A program made the position numbers and the translations under genes. 64,000 nucleotides of DNA. It comes from Acidobacteriota bacterium (lineage in GTDB: Bacteria > Acidobacteriota > UBA6911). Where the stretch lies: the NCBI GenBank assembly GCA_012719355.1, contig JAAYAM010000214.1, positions 1 to 64,000 of the forward strand, written 5' to 3'. Of this stretch, positions 27,737 through 38,897 are shown piece by piece (position 1 is the first letter of the stretch; every line of letters starts with the position of its first letter). The notes beneath the pieces are model-generated. The model searched no databases, was not told the DNA's origin, and saw only the letters and a program-made list of their open reading frames with translations.

Positions 27737-30700
27737 ATGGAGAGATCGGAAAACAACAACGCACTCCCGGAACCACAAGGCCTGTATGACCCGCGGTTTG
27801 AGCGGGATGCCTGCGGACTCGGATTCATCGCCAGCATCAAGGGACAGGCATCGCACGAAATCATCGTCAAAGGCATTCAAATCCTCGTCAACCTGCAGCA
27901 CAGAGGGGCAAGTGGCAGCGACCCGGTAACCGGCGACGGAGCCGGCGTATTGATTCAGATTCCGCATCGCTATTTCGAGCGCGAGTGTGCGAAACTCGGT
28001 TTCACACTGCCGCTCCCCGGCGAGTATGGAATCGGAATGGTTTTCCTGCCGGTTGAGCGCCACCAGCGGCTGCTGTGCGAAGGCATTCTGGAGCGAATCG
28101 TACATGAAGAAGGGCTTGCAGTTCTGGGATGGAGAGACACCCCTATCGCAGCCGATTCTATCGGGCGCCTTGCCCGCGCCTCTCAGCCGTACATAGAGCA
28201 GATCTTCGTCCGACGGGCCCCCGGGATGGACCAGGAAACGCTGGAGCGAAAGCTGTACGTCATCCGAAAACGTACGGAAGCGGAGGTGGAGCGATCCGAA
28301 ATCCGGGACAAGAATTTCTTCGCAATTCCCTCGTTGTCGTCCCGCACAATTGTCTACAAGGGACTCCTGCTAGCGACCCAGATAGCGAACTTCTACAAAG
28401 AGCTTTCCGACCCCCTTGCCTCGAGCGCGCTGTGCCTTGTGCACCAGCGCTTCTCAACCAATACCTTCCCGACATGGCAGCTTGCCCATCCTTTCCGCTT
28501 CATCTGCCACAATGGTGAGATCAATACCTTGAGAGGAAACAGGGCCTGGATGGAAGCGCGCCAGTCAACGCTTGCATCCCCACTTTTCGATGACATCAAG
28601 AAGCTTTTCCCGATTGTCATGCCGGGCGGGAGCGATTCCGCCATTCTCGACAACGTTGTGGAACTGCTCTACATGTCCGGACGCAGCCTCCCGCATGCCA
28701 TGGCAATGCTGATCCCGGAGGCATGGGACGGCGACCCGTCAATGCCTCCTGCCAAGAGGGCTTTCTACGAATATCATGCATCCCTCATTGAACCATGGGA
28801 CGGCCCGGCGGCGATCGCGTTTACCGACGGCCGCGTCATCGGTGCGACGCTTGACCGGAACGGTCTTCGTCCGGCACGCTACCTGGTAACAAACGACGAT
28901 CTCGTCATCATGGCTTCAGAGACCGGCGTTCTCCCGGCCAGATCCGAAGAGATCAGATTCAAAGGGCGCCTGCAGCCGGGCCGCATGTTACTCGTCGACA
29001 TGGAAGCAGGACAGATCGTGCCCGATAGGAAGCTAAAAGAGGACTTGGCGGCGCGCCGTCCTTACCGGCAGTGGCTCACGGAGAATCAGACTACGCTAAA
29101 CGATCTTCCGGATCCGCCCCGTTGGCACCCGACCGATTTCGACTCCATCCTGCAGAGGCAGCGATCGTTCGGATACACACGCGAAGACCTTCAGATGATC
29201 CTGGTTCCGATGGTTACCCAGGCGCAGGAACCCGTGGGGTCGATGGGAACCGACACTCCACTGGCGTGCCTGTCCGACCGGCCGCAGCTCCTGTTCAACT
29301 ATTTCAAACAACTCTTTGCGCAGGTGACGAATCCGGCGATCGACCCCATCCGGGAAGAACTGGTGATGTCACTCACCAGCTTTATCGGCAGTCAACGCAA
29401 TCTTCTGGATGAAACGCCGCAGCACTGCCATACACTGAAACTCAGCCACCCGATCCTGACCAATCATGATCTGGAGAAATTACGTCGCCTCTCCTGGGGC
29501 GATTTCCTTGCCACCACGCTCCCGATGTTCTGGCGCCCGGACGGAGGAGGTAGGGAGCTGGAGAGAGCTCTTGCGGGGCTCTGCCGCCGTGCTTCGCTGG
29601 CGATAAAGTCGGGCTATACAGTCCTGATCCTCTCCGATCGCGGCATAGAGCAGGACTGGGCCCCGATACCAAGCCTTCTCGCCCTGACGGCCGTGCACAA
29701 CCACCTGGTGCGGGAGAAGACCCGAACCCAGGCGGGCATCATCGTCGAATCGGGGGAACCGAGAGAAGTCATGCACTTCGCGCTTCTGCTGGGATACGGA
29801 GCAAGTGCGGTCAATCCTTACCTTGCCATCGAGACAATCGGGGACCTGCACCGCAAAGGGTGGCTTCCGGAAGGGATGTCGTTGGAGGCGGCCGTCCACA
29901 ACTACGAGAAAGCAATCAACAAGGGCCTCCTCAAGGTCCTCTCCAAGATGGGAATCTCGACGCTGCAAAGCTACCAGGGAGCGCAGGCATTCGAAGCAAT
30001 CGGCCTCAACAGATCCGTTGTCGATCAGTACTTCACCGGGACTCCCTCCCGCATCGAAGGGGTCGGACTCGAGGTGCTGGCACAGGAGGTCAAAACTCGG
30101 CACGACCACGCGTTTTCTGCCGTGAGTGAAGCTGAATGCGAACTCGAATCAGGCGGACAGTACCATTACCGGGTCGAGGGGGAATACCACCTGTTCAATC
30201 CGGATACCATCAGCAAGCTCAGACATTCGGTCAGGTCCTCGAGCCAGGAAACATACCGGGAATACGCACAGCTGGTGAACGATCAGAGCCGGAAGCTCTG
30301 CACCCTGCGCGGACTGATGCGCCTGCGGAAAGCAGTCCATGAATTGCCGCTGGACAAGGTCGAACCGGCAAGCGAGATCGTGAAACGATTTGCCACCGGG
30401 GCGATGTCGTTCGGATCGATCAGCAAAGAGGCGCACGAAACACTCGCGGTAGCGATGAACCGCATAGGTGCGCGTTCAAATACGGGAGAAGGTGGAGAGG
30501 ATGAAGAGCGGTTCGCACGCGATCCGAACGGCGACTGGAGGAGAAGCGCAATCAAACAGGTAGCATCAGGAAGATTCGGTGTCACCACCAATTATCTTGT
30601 AAATGCCGACGAGCTTCAGATCAAGATCGCCCAGGGTGCAAAACCGGGAGAAGGAGGACAACTTCCGGGTCACAAAGTGGATGAGGTCATCGCCAGGGTG

Positions 30701-32287
30701 CGCCACTCGATCCCCGGGGTACAGCTGATCTCTCCACCCCCGCACCACGACATCTACTCGATCGAAGACCTGGCACAGCTGATCTACGATCTGAAAAATG
30801 TCAATCCGCAGGCGCGAATCTCTGTGAAGCTGGTCGCCGAGGTGGGAGTGGGGGTTGTTGCCGCGGGAGTCGCAAAAGCTCACGCCGACGCCATCCTGAT
30901 CAGCGGACATGACGGCGGCACCGGCGCGTCGCCCCTGACCTCGATCAAACACTCGGGAGTCCCCTGGGAACTCGGGCTTGCCGAAACCCAACAGGTGCTC
31001 GTTCTCAACGATCTGCGCAGCCGTGTCCGCCTCCAGACGGACGGGAAACTGCAGACAGGCCGCGACGTGGTAATTGCAGCGCTGCTCGGCGCGGAGGAGT
31101 TCGGTTTCTCGACTGCCCCTCTTGTTTCGCTCGGCTGCATAATGATGCGCAAATGCCACCTGAATACGTGCCCGGTCGGAATAGCGACGCAGGATCCTCA
31201 GCTGCGGAAGAAATTCGAGGGGCAGCCGGAACATCTCATCAATTACCTCTTCTTCGTGGCGGGTGAAGTGCGGGAATTGATGGCGAGCATGGGCTTCTCA
31301 TCGATGGACGAGATGATCGGACGGGTCGACATGCTGGACATGCAGGATACCATCGATCACTGGAAGGCACAGGGGCTCGATTTCTCATCAATTCTCTACG
31401 TCCCGCCTGTTCCAGGACGCGTCGGCCGCCGATGCCTGATACCCCAGAGCCACGGACTCGAGCAGGCTTTGGACTACAGACTGATCGATTACGCAAGAGA
31501 TGCACTTGAAACCGGAACCCGCATCGAGATCAAGCTCCCGATCCGTAACATCCATCGCACTGTCGGGGCGATGCTGAGCGGCGAGATCGCGCGTCGCACC
31601 GGTTCCGGTGGATTGCCCGACGACACTGTCCGGTTCCATTTCACCGGTTCCGCGGGGCAGAGTTTCGGAGCGTTTCTCGTGAAGGGAGTCACCCTCACAC
31701 TCGAGGGAGACGCAAACGACTATGTCGGGAAAGGGCTCTCAGGGGGAAGAATCATAGTATATCCTCCGAAGGAATCCACATTCTCCCCCGAAGAAAGCAT
31801 CATTGTCGGAAACGTGGTCCTGTACGGGGCCACCAGCGGCGAGGCGTTTTTCAACGGAATGGCCGGCGAGAGATTCGCAGTCCGGAATTCCGGAGCAACA
31901 GCCATTGTCGAAGGTGTCGGAGATCACGCCTGCGAATACATGACGCGTGGAACCGTCGTCGTTCTGGGGGAAACCGGAAGAAATTTCGCCGCGGGAATGA
32001 CCGGAGGAATCGCGTATGTTCTCGATGAGACGGGCGAATTCAGCTCGGGGCGCTGTAACCGCGCCAGTGTCGATTTGGAACAGCTGCAGGAAGACGACAT
32101 AGCATTGCTCCAGGAACTGATCAGGCGTCATCACGCTCTCACCGGAAGTCCCCGCGCCCGGCGCATACTCGATGATTGGCGGCAGGTACTGCCACAGTTC
32201 GTAAAAGTGTTCCCGCAGGAATACAGGCGTGTCCTGAATATGGCTGTCGACGACAGCCGGAAAGCGAGTCAGGTCGTCAATGGGTAA
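27737..32287 (+). CDS. gltB: Glutamate synthase (NADPH) large subunit
   Basis: A 1516-residue flavoprotein that transfers glutamine amide nitrogen to 2-oxoglutarate. The amidotransferase nucleophile is Cys26 (ERDACGLGF), exposed after removal of a 25-residue propeptide. The central and FMN-binding domains follow, with [10 protein letters not shown] and [18 protein letters not shown], and the 3Fe-4S cysteines lie in [19 protein letters not shown]. The C-terminal GXGXG beta-helix domain contains [12 protein letters not shown] and [23 protein letters not shown] precedes the ATG. It overlaps gltD by eight bases; the product pair forms the GOGAT enzyme. Confidence 0.97.
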   Translation: MERSENNNALPEPQGLYDPRFERDACGLGFIASIKGQASHEIIVKGIQILVNLQHRGASGSDPVTGDGAGVLIQIPHRYFERECAKLGFTLPLPGEYGIGMVFLPVERHQRLLCEGILERIVHEEGLAVLGWRDTPIAADSIGRLARASQPYIEQIFVRRAPGMDQETLERKLYVIRKRTEAEVERSEIRDKNFFAIPSLSSRTIVYKGLLLATQIANFYKELSDPLASSALCLVHQRFSTNTFPTWQLAHPFRFICHNGEINTLRGNRAWMEARQSTLASPLFDDIKKLFPIVMPGGSDSAILDNVVELLYMSGRSLPHAMAMLIPEAWDGDPSMPPAKRAFYEYHASLIEPWDGPAAIAFTDGRVIGATLDRNGLRPARYLVTNDDLVIMASETGVLPARSEEIRFKGRLQPGRMLLVDMEAGQIVPDRKLKEDLAARRPYRQWLTENQTTLNDLPDPPRWHPTDFDSILQRQRSFGYTREDLQMILVPMVTQAQEPVGSMGTDTPLACLSDRPQLLFNYFKQLFAQVTNPAIDPIREELVMSLTSFIGSQRNLLDETPQHCHTLKLSHPILTNHDLEKLRRLSWGDFLATTLPMFWRPDGGGRELERALAGLCRRASLAIKSGYTVLILSDRGIEQDWAPIPSLLALTAVHNHLVREKTRTQAGIIVESGEPREVMHFALLLGYGASAVNPYLAIETIGDLHRKGWLPEGMSLEAAVHNYEKAINKGLLKVLSKMGISTLQSYQGAQAFEAIGLNRSVVDQYFTGTPSRIEGVGLEVLAQEVKTRHDHAFSAVSEAECELESGGQYHYRVEGEYHLFNPDTISKLRHSVRSSSQETYREYAQLVNDQSRKLCTLRGLMRLRKAVHELPLDKVEPASEIVKRFATGAMSFGSISKEAHETLAVAMNRIGARSNTGEGGEDEERFARDPNGDWRRSAIKQVASGRFGVTTNYLVNADELQIKIAQGAKPGEGGQLPGHKVDEVIARVRHSIPGVQLISPPPHHDIYSIEDLAQLIYDLKNVNPQARISVKLVAEVGVGVVAAGVAKAHADAILISGHDGGTGASPLTSIKHSGVPWELGLAETQQVLVLNDLRSRVRLQTDGKLQTGRDVVIAALLGAEEFGFSTAPLVSLGCIMMRKCHLNTCPVGIATQDPQLRKKFEGQPEHLINYLFFVAGEVRELMASMGFSSMDEMIGRVDMLDMQDTIDHWKAQGLDFSSILYVPPVPGRVGRRCLIPQSHGLEQALDYRLIDYARDALETGTRIEIKLPIRNIHRTVGAMLSGEIARRTGSGGLPDDTVRFHFTGSAGQSFGAFLVKGVTLTLEGDANDYVGKGLSGGRIIVYPPKESTFSPEESIIVGNVVLYGATSGEAFFNGMAGERFAVRNSGATAIVEGVGDHACEYMTRGTVVVLGETGRNFAAGMTGGIAYVLDETGEFSSGRCNRASVDLEQLQEDDIALLQELIRRHHALTGSPRARRILDDWRQVLPQFVKVFPQEYRRVLNMAVDDSRKASQVVNG

Positions 32288-33692
32288 GGTTACCGGTTTT
32301 ATGGAATACACGAGGGAGACGCCGGAGAGGCGGCCCGTCAGCGAGCGCATCCAGGACTTCTTTCCCGTTTACATCCCGCTCTCCGGAGAGAGTCTCCGGA
32401 AACAGGGGGCGAGATGCATGGACTGCGGGGTTCCATTCTGTCATACCGGGTGCCCGCTGAATAACCTCATCCCGGACTGGAACGACCTGGTCTATCGTGA
32501 CAGGTGGCATGACGCGATACGCGCTCTGCACTCCACAAACAACTTTCCCGAGTTCACAGGGCTTGTCTGCCCTGCTCCATGCGAGGCTTCATGCGTACTG
32601 GGCATCAACGAGCCTCCCGTATCAATCAAGGCCATCGAACATGCGATAGTCGAGAGAGCTTTCCACGAAGGATGGATTGTTCCGGAAGTACCCGAAATCA
32701 GGACGGGAAGACGCGTGGCGGTGATCGGTTCCGGTCCTTCAGGGCTTGCGGCGGCTCAGCAGCTGAATCGCGCCGGCCATAACGTGGTCGTGTTTGAAAA
32801 GGCCGACCGGATCGGCGGCATCCTCCGTTACGGCATACCGGATTTCAAACTTGAGAAGGGGGTGCTCGACCGCAGGCTCGACCAGTTGATGAAGGAAGGG
32901 ATTGAGTTCCAGCCCCGGTCACACGTAGGTGTCGATCTTTCTATCGAAGTGCTGCGTCGCAAATTCGATGCGGTTCTTCTTGCAGGGGGAGCAGAGCATC
33001 CCAGAGATCTGAATGTGCCGGGACGCGAACTGAAGGGCATACACTTTGCCATGGAATTCCTGACGCAGCAGAACCGGCGCTGCGCCGGCGACCGGGTGGG
33101 ATCAAAGAACGAAATCCTCGCCACAGGCAAGCGCGTTATCATCATCGGCGGCGGCGATACGGGGGCTGACTGTCTGGGCACCGCGCACCGGCAACGGGCG
33201 CTTTCCGTTCACCAGCTCGAAATCATGCCCATGCCCCCCGAGGAGCGGGCTCCCCATACTCCCTGGCCACAATGGCCTCTGATGCTGCGCGTCGAAAGCT
33301 CTCACGAAGAGGGTGGCTTGCGGGAATGGAGCACCGCGACTCTCAGATTCTCCGGTTATGAGAAGGGGAACGTCGCAAGACTTCACACTACGCGAGTTGG
33401 TCCGCCCCCTTCATTCGAACCGATTCCGGAATCCGAGACCGAACTCGAAGCCGACCTTGTGCTGCTCGCACTCGGATTTGCCGGCCCGTCAAAGAACCCG
33501 CTGCTGAATCAGCTCGGGATCTCGATGGACTCGCGTGGAAATGTCGCCACAGACGCAAACTACATGACTTCGGTGCCCGGCGTTTTCGCAGCGGGAGATA
33601 TGCGGCGGGGACAGTCGCTCGTCGTATGGGCAATAAGCGAGGGCCGCCAAGCGGCTCACTGCATCAACCAGTATCTGCGGACTATCAGGTAA
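32280..33692 (+). CDS. gltD: Glutamate synthase small subunit
   Basis: A 470-residue FAD protein that takes electrons from NADPH and passes them through 4Fe-4S clusters to GltB. The N-terminal cysteines are in [15 protein letters not shown] and [12 protein letters not shown], the FAD Rossmann fold is [17 protein letters not shown], and the NADPH fold is [16 protein letters not shown]. The C-terminus has [18 protein letters not shown]. It overlaps gltB by eight bases. A stem-loop terminator follows at 33697. Confidence 0.97.
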   Translation: MGKVTGFMEYTRETPERRPVSERIQDFFPVYIPLSGESLRKQGARCMDCGVPFCHTGCPLNNLIPDWNDLVYRDRWHDAIRALHSTNNFPEFTGLVCPAPCEASCVLGINEPPVSIKAIEHAIVERAFHEGWIVPEVPEIRTGRRVAVIGSGPSGLAAAQQLNRAGHNVVVFEKADRIGGILRYGIPDFKLEKGVLDRRLDQLMKEGIEFQPRSHVGVDLSIEVLRRKFDAVLLAGGAEHPRDLNVPGRELKGIHFAMEFLTQQNRRCAGDRVGSKNEILATGKRVIIIGGGDTGADCLGTAHRQRALSVHQLEIMPMPPEERAPHTPWPQWPLMLRVESSHEEGGLREWSTATLRFSGYEKGNVARLHTTRVGPPPSFEPIPESETELEADLVLLALGFAGPSKNPLLNQLGISMDSRGNVATDANYMTSVPGVFAAGDMRRGQSLVVWAISEGRQAAHCINQYLRTIR

Positions 33693-33696
33693 GCAG

Positions 33697-33724
33697 GGCA
33701 GGAAGCGCTCACTTCCTGCCTTAT
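33697..33724. terminator. Bidirectional stem-loop between gltD and the CoA-transferase gene
   Basis: GGCAGGAAG (33697-33705) pairs with CTTCCTGCC (33712-33720) around a six-base loop, with TTATT after it on the plus strand. It lies between two convergent stops only 36 bp apart. Confidence 0.7.
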
Positions 33725-33728
33725 TCCA

Positions 33729-35258
33729 TCATTCTTCCGGTGCCGGATCGGGAAAGCTGCGGCAACAGGCATCGTATTCCTTCCACCAGCTGTGCAGCAC
33801 CTCCATATTGGTGGCCCGCGGTTCGTCTCCTCCACCGGCCAGCCTCAGATAGTCACGCAGCACGGGCCGGAAATGAGGATGCGCGCATTTCGAAATGATA
33901 TCTTCGGCGCGACGCCGTGCCGACCGTATTTCGGTATTCAGGGCGAAACCCTGCTCCGTCACCACACAATGTATGTCATGCTCGGTGTGATCTATGTGGC
34001 GCACGTAGGGCATTATGCAGCTGACGGTGCGCCCGTTTTTCAGCCGGCGCACGGAAGGAGAATGCACGATGCTCAGATAGGCGTGCCGGAAGAAATCGCC
34101 GCTCCCGCCAAGCCCGTTAATTACCCTGGAACCGTCGACGTGCGTCGAATTAACGTGCCCGTATATGTCCACCTCAATCGGCGTATTCATGGCGATCACA
34201 TAAAGCCGGGTGATCAGTTCAGCGTTATTGGAGAGCCACATCGGCCGCAGGACCACCTTTTCGCGGCAGCGCGCAAACAACCGCTGAAATTCCAGCCTGC
34301 TCGCTTCAGAAAACGAGAAGGCAGTCGCAGATGCGCTCTCGAATTTGTCGTCATCCTCGACGTAGCGCATCATCCCATCCTGGAATACTTCAGTCCAGAA
34401 CCGGATCTTCTGGAACGGCGATTCGTACAGCTCGCTGACGATGGCATTGGCGACGTTCCCGACGCCGGACTGGATCGGAGGAAGCCGTTTTCCCCAGTTG
34501 AATTTCCCCTGGCAGTACAACAGGAATTCGATTACGTTTTGCGCGATCTGCTTGTCCGCAGCGGACGTCGGCTTGAAAGCGACCGGGTAGTCAGGCTTGT
34601 CGGACTGGATCAGCGCGACTACCTTGCTCTTGTCGATCTCTACATATGGAGTTCCGACCCTGTCGTTTACATTGACGATAGGGATGGGCCATCCCACTCT
34701 CGGATGGACACTCGGCAGCGCAATGTCGTGAAAGCCCGTGTAATCGGGAATCGATGGATTCACTTCCAAAATGATCTTCTTGGCGATCTTCAACGCTTCG
34801 GCGGAGATTCCCACGGAAGAGGACAGAATCACGCTGCCGTCCTGGCGGATACGGGAAACCTCGACAACAGCCAGATCGATGTCACCGTAGAATCCATAGA
34901 GCAGGTTTCGAGCAAAGGAAGAAAGATGGACATCGGTAAAATCCATCTCGCCGGCATTGATCATCTTGCGCGATACACTCGACGACATGTACGGTCCGCG
35001 CTTACCCACGAATGAAGCGATGGGGTTCTCCACATCTTCCGAAAGGGACGCGCCGCTAAAAAGTCCTATCTTCGTCTTGGGCGCGTTCTGCGCCAGATGG
35101 CGTGCCAGTGCCGGAATAAAAACCTTCGGCTCGCCTGTCTTCGTAAATCCGCTGATCGCGACTTTGCAGCGATCATGAACATACTTCACGGCTTCTTCAA
35201 CAGGAACGAGCTTCTCCAGCAATTCCTTGCATTCAACACGTTCGGTTAATATTGCCAT
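33729..35258 (-). CDS. Acetyl-CoA hydrolase/transferase family (succinyl-CoA:acetate type)
   Basis: A 509-residue enzyme of the Ach1/AarC/Cat1 group, which moves CoA between acyl groups such as succinyl-CoA and acetate. Blocks include VAISGFTKTGEPKVF near the start, PPIQSGVGNVANAIVSEL and, just after, the likely catalytic glutamate in FWTEVFQDGMM, then GLGGSGDFFRHAYLSI and HDIHCVVTEQGFALN. The ATG at 35258 (MAILTERVEC) has GGGAG upstream; an earlier start would add 29 residues of low-complexity sequence. The gene is convergent with gltD and stands alone. Whether it acts as hydrolase or transferase cannot be read from sequence; transferase is more usual in bacteria. Confidence 0.88.
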   Translation of the reverse strand: MAILTERVECKELLEKLVPVEEAVKYVHDRCKVAISGFTKTGEPKVFIPALARHLAQNAPKTKIGLFSGASLSEDVENPIASFVGKRGPYMSSSVSRKMINAGEMDFTDVHLSSFARNLLYGFYGDIDLAVVEVSRIRQDGSVILSSSVGISAEALKIAKKIILEVNPSIPDYTGFHDIALPSVHPRVGWPIPIVNVNDRVGTPYVEIDKSKVVALIQSDKPDYPVAFKPTSAADKQIAQNVIEFLLYCQGKFNWGKRLPPIQSGVGNVANAIVSELYESPFQKIRFWTEVFQDGMMRYVEDDDKFESASATAFSFSEASRLEFQRLFARCREKVVLRPMWLSNNAELITRLYVIAMNTPIEVDIYGHVNSTHVDGSRVINGLGGSGDFFRHAYLSIVHSPSVRRLKNGRTVSCIMPYVRHIDHTEHDIHCVVTEQGFALNTEIRSARRRAEDIISKCAHPHFRPVLRDYLRLAGGGDEPRATNMEVLHSWWKEYDACCRSFPDPAPEE

Positions 35259-35621
35259 TGGTCCACTCCCACAAAATTCCCCATGCTGCGGGCACGCAGG
35301 CCTTCCTCGCCGCGCGTTTCCTGACGACACTCCACTTATCGTCACCGCCGAAACTCATAAGTATCTCATATTACCAACTCCGGTTGCGTGCCGCACAGAA
35401 AATAGGCCAAAACCGGGAAGAACTATGAATTTACGGGTATGAAAAGGCGACTGCGGCGGGGGAACATCAGCTCGGGCAATCGAAGCCTACACCCTGAATC
35501 GCGCTGGGGTGCCGGACTGAGGCTTCAACAGGATCATGAACTAGTATAGCCTTTTCGCAACAATGGCCTCACCCGGCACCGAGCGCATTCTACGTATCCT
35601 GGCGGTGTTGTCAAGGACTAA
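35259..35621. other. Gene-free gap between CoA-transferase and aldehyde oxidoreductase genes
   Basis: About 360 bp upstream of the CoA-transferase gene and downstream of the FAD subunit gene (both minus). It should contain the promoter of the former. I see no RNA, repeat or convincing promoter box. Confidence 0.5.
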
Positions 35622-36596
35622 TCAACTAATAAATTGGCAGATCGTCTCCTCGACAGCCCCCTTGACCATTTCGACCTTGTAGGCATTGTCTTTGAGCGGA
35701 GTGGCACCGTCAACGGCGGCTTCCGCGGCAGCAACAGCGACAGCGGCGTCGATCTTCCGTCCCTCCAGAACCTTTTCGGCTGAAGCAGCCCTCCAGGGAT
35801 AAGGAGCGACTCCGGCAAGGGCGATTCTGGCGGTCCGGACAATACCGTTGTCCAACTGCAGCGCTATCGCGACTCCGGCCTGAGCAAAATCCCACGATCC
35901 GCGCGTCCTGACTTTTCGGTAGGCACTCTTCATCTCACCCTTGACAGCGGGGAGCTGCACGCCAGTGAGGATTTCTCCGGAAAGAAGAATCGTCTCCCTG
36001 TCGATGACGCTGTCGGGCTTAACGAAGAAACTCTCGATCTTCACGGTCTTGTTGCCAGAAGGCCCTGCAATCGAGACCTGCGCCTGCAAAGCCAGCAGGG
36101 CCACCGCCATGTCGGAGGGATGGACGGCAAAACAGGGGCCTCCACCAAAGATTGCGTGATACTGACTCTCCCCGTTGTACCCGTAGCACGTGCTTCCTCC
36201 CTTCTTGAAGCACCGGAGATCACTACGATAGTACCAGCAGCGGAGTTTCTGACAGAGATTCCCTCCGATGGTTCCCTGATGCCTGATCTGGGGAGTTCCG
36301 ACGGAGTTCGCGGCCATTGCAAGCACCGGGTATTTCGCAACGATACCGCTGTCGACGGCAATTTCGGCCAGCGTAGTCATAGCGCCGATTCTCATGCTGC
36401 CGTCGGTCCGGGAGGATATGCCTTTCAACTCCCGGATGTTGCTGATGCTCACGATCTTTTCGGTCTGAAAAATCTCGTCGCGCAGGCAGCCGAGCAGATC
36501 GGTCCCGCCCGCATGCAGCCTGGCGTCCTTTGCACTCGATGCCTTGATTGCCTCAGCGAGCGAGCCGGCTTTGACATATGAGAAGTTGTTCATCAT
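35622..36596 (-). CDS. Molybdenum aldehyde oxidoreductase FAD subunit, PaoB-like
   Basis: A 324-residue medium subunit of the xanthine oxidase family. The FAD motifs are ARLHAGGTDLLGCLRD and TIGGNLCQKLRCW. Four cysteines at about 120, 129, 137 and 155, within the segment from LRCWYYRS to GGGPCFAVHPSDMAV, sit where the extra 4Fe-4S cluster of E. coli PaoB (YagS) is held, which separates this subunit from CoxM and XdhB. It is the last gene of the three-gene operon and starts four bases after the large-subunit stop. Confidence 0.88.
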   Translation of the reverse strand: MMNNFSYVKAGSLAEAIKASSAKDARLHAGGTDLLGCLRDEIFQTEKIVSISNIRELKGISSRTDGSMRIGAMTTLAEIAVDSGIVAKYPVLAMAANSVGTPQIRHQGTIGGNLCQKLRCWYYRSDLRCFKKGGSTCYGYNGESQYHAIFGGGPCFAVHPSDMAVALLALQAQVSIAGPSGNKTVKIESFFVKPDSVIDRETILLSGEILTGVQLPAVKGEMKSAYRKVRTRGSWDFAQAGVAIALQLDNGIVRTARIALAGVAPYPWRAASAEKVLEGRKIDAAVAVAAAEAAVDGATPLKDNAYKVEMVKGAVEETICQFIS

Positions 36597-36599
36597 GGC

Positions 36600-38897
36600 T
36601 CATCCCCTCCTCTTTCTACTGAGCAGTTCCAGGATCATCCGGTTGTCCACCGGACCGTCAGTCGGCCGCACCCCAATGGCATTGTAGATTGCGTTGGCAA
36701 TCGCGGCCGCAGTGGGAACGTGCCCGGGCTCGCCCAGCCCTTTACATCCGACGTTGTTGCACTCGTTGTCCTTCAGATCGACTGGAACGACCTCGGGGCG
36801 TACCGGAACGTCCAGTGCGGTAGGGACTTTGTAATCATGCAAATTCGTATTGCACATCTTTCCGGTCTGCGGATCCATTACGCGTTTTTCAGTAAGGGCG
36901 TACCCCAGCCCCTGTGTCATGCCGCCATAAACCTGGTTTTCGTAAGATTTAAGATTAACAACGCGGCCACTGTCGTTCGCCCCGACGAGGCGCACGACTT
37001 TCACTTCGCCGGTTTTGGTATTGACTTCGACTTCAGCGAACTGCGCGGAAAACGGCATGACGGCCTTGCCGGCAGGGTTGGCTTCCCTGTTCCCTATTGC
37101 TATGACATCCAGCACACCTTTTGTCCTGAATATCTCCTCGAGCGTCTTCTTCTTGGAAGGGTTGCTGCGGCTCACGATTGACTTATCCCTGATTTCCAGA
37201 TCGTCCGCCGTCACCCCCAGTATCTCAGCGGCCCAGCCAAAAATCTGGCGCTTGACCAGCCACGCTCCCCTTCGTACCGCCGGCGCGAGGCTCGCCAGGG
37301 TCATGCTGCCGCCGCTGCTCGATGCGTATGGAGTGATGGCTGTATCGGCATTGATCATCCGGATATTTTCCACGGGAATCCCAAGCTCTTCGGCCGCCAC
37401 CATGGCAGCCGTCGTCTTCGTCCCCGTGCCCAGATCCATCGCTCCCGTCTTCACGGTCACGCCGCCGTCCGCAAACATCCTGACTTCTGCAGTATACGGC
37501 GGTCCGCCGGACCCCATCATCCACAGTCCGGCAGCCATCCCGACACCCCGTTTAATATGGCCAGACTCAGTCTTCGTCGCCTTGGCTTCGCTCCACCCGA
37601 ACTTCTTCGCTCCTTCGATAATGCAGTCCTTCAATCCGGCGCTGGAATAGGGGACACGCCGTGACGGGCTGATCTCGGTGAAATTCTTGAGCCGGAATTC
37701 CACCGGATCCATGTTCAGTTTCTCTGCCAGCATGTCCATCATCTGTTCGAGCGACCATGCAGCAGTCGGGAAACCCGGGGCGCGAAATGCGCGCGATCGT
37801 CCGGCATTCGTGTAGATCCCGCTCTCCAGAACCATCACGTTGGGACATTTGTATAATTCCTGGAACAGGAATCCGACGAACGCCATCGACGAGTAAGCGC
37901 CCGGCGTGAATACGCACGTCAGTTGAAGGGCCGTGAGGGTGCCGTCCTTTTTCACCCCGGCCTTGACCGTCATCTTCGCATTGGGCCTGTTGCCCACGCA
38001 CAGCATGGTCTCTTCCCTGGTGAGCATCAGTTTCACCGGCCGCGATGCCTTGCGCGAGAGAAGCGCGGCGATGATGGTGTATTTCCCCAATTCGAGCTTC
38101 GATCCAAAAGCCCCTCCGACGTAGGGACAGAGAAACCGCACGTTGTTGTAAGGCATATTCATGGTGCGTGCGAATGACATCAGGCCCGCGTCGTAGACCC
38201 CCTGGCTGGAATCCCACACCGTGATCTTTTCGCCGTCCCATTTCACCACGGATCCGTGTGTTTCAATCGTCGTGTGCATCTGGACTGGAGTGCGAAACGT
38301 CTCTTCCAGCACGATATCGGCTTCCACGAATCCCTTCTCGACGTCTCCTCTCGTTTGCGGCCTCGGTTTTCCGGCGGCATTGCCGCCAGGATGGATCTCC
38401 GGAGCGCCGGGTTTCAACGCAGAATCTTCGTCCACCACAAACGGGAGTTCTTCGTATTCCACCTTGATCGCTTTTGCAGCGTCCCATGCCTGATAAGGAG
38501 TCTGGGCCGCGACCGCGGCTACTTCTTCTCCCTGGTGGCGGCAGTGTGGATCGAAAAGCTTGCTTTGAGCCCCGTACCAGCTTATGTCGGCGCCCGGCGT
38601 ACTGCCGGTTATCACAGCCACTACGCCAGGCATCTTTTCTGCGGCGCTGGTGTCGATGCGCTTTACCATCGCGTGGGCATGAGGACACCTGAGTATGGCG
38701 CCGTAAACCATCTCGGGAAGAATCACATCGTAGGTGAATAGGGCTTTGCCCGACACTCGTTCATATGCATCAACCCGGGGAATCCCTTTACCCACGATGC
38801 GCGTCTCGCCCCAAGGATCCATGGTGTCTTCAGAAGGGGCGGGCGGTTCGAAGCTGTTGCGGAAGTTCTCCTCAAGTCTGTCGTAGAATTCGGTCAT
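36600..38897 (-). CDS. Molybdenum aldehyde oxidoreductase catalytic subunit, PaoC-like
   Basis: A 765-residue molybdenum cofactor-binding subunit of the xanthine oxidase family that oxidises aldehydes or N-heterocycles. It includes the aldehyde oxidase hammerhead domain near the N-terminus (GIPRVDAYERVSGKALFTYDV), the cofactor contact GGAFGSKLELGKYT, FRAPGFPTAAWSLEQ, GAMDLGTGTKT, and the C-terminal GLGEPGHVPTAAAIANAI with the catalytic glutamate. The ATG overlaps the 2Fe-2S subunit stop by one base (TGATG). No signal peptide is present, so it would be exported as a complex with the Tat-tagged small subunit. The substrate is unknown; no cofactor-insertion chaperone (PaoD/XdhC) is adjacent. Confidence 0.92.
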   Translation of the reverse strand: MTEFYDRLEENFRNSFEPPAPSEDTMDPWGETRIVGKGIPRVDAYERVSGKALFTYDVILPEMVYGAILRCPHAHAMVKRIDTSAAEKMPGVVAVITGSTPGADISWYGAQSKLFDPHCRHQGEEVAAVAAQTPYQAWDAAKAIKVEYEELPFVVDEDSALKPGAPEIHPGGNAAGKPRPQTRGDVEKGFVEADIVLEETFRTPVQMHTTIETHGSVVKWDGEKITVWDSSQGVYDAGLMSFARTMNMPYNNVRFLCPYVGGAFGSKLELGKYTIIAALLSRKASRPVKLMLTREETMLCVGNRPNAKMTVKAGVKKDGTLTALQLTCVFTPGAYSSMAFVGFLFQELYKCPNVMVLESGIYTNAGRSRAFRAPGFPTAAWSLEQMMDMLAEKLNMDPVEFRLKNFTEISPSRRVPYSSAGLKDCIIEGAKKFGWSEAKATKTESGHIKRGVGMAAGLWMMGSGGPPYTAEVRMFADGGVTVKTGAMDLGTGTKTTAAMVAAEELGIPVENIRMINADTAITPYASSSGGSMTLASLAPAVRRGAWLVKRQIFGWAAEILGVTADDLEIRDKSIVSRSNPSKKKTLEEIFRTKGVLDVIAIGNREANPAGKAVMPFSAQFAEVEVNTKTGEVKVVRLVGANDSGRVVNLKSYENQVYGGMTQGLGYALTEKRVMDPQTGKMCNTNLHDYKVPTALDVPVRPEVVPVDLKDNECNNVGCKGLGEPGHVPTAAAIANAIYNAIGVRPTDGPVDNRMILELLSRKRRG

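Noticed and set aside
33792-35015. Open frame of 407 codons on the plus strand
   Set aside because: Antisense shadow of the CoA-transferase gene caused by codon bias; no ribosome binding site or recognisable domain.
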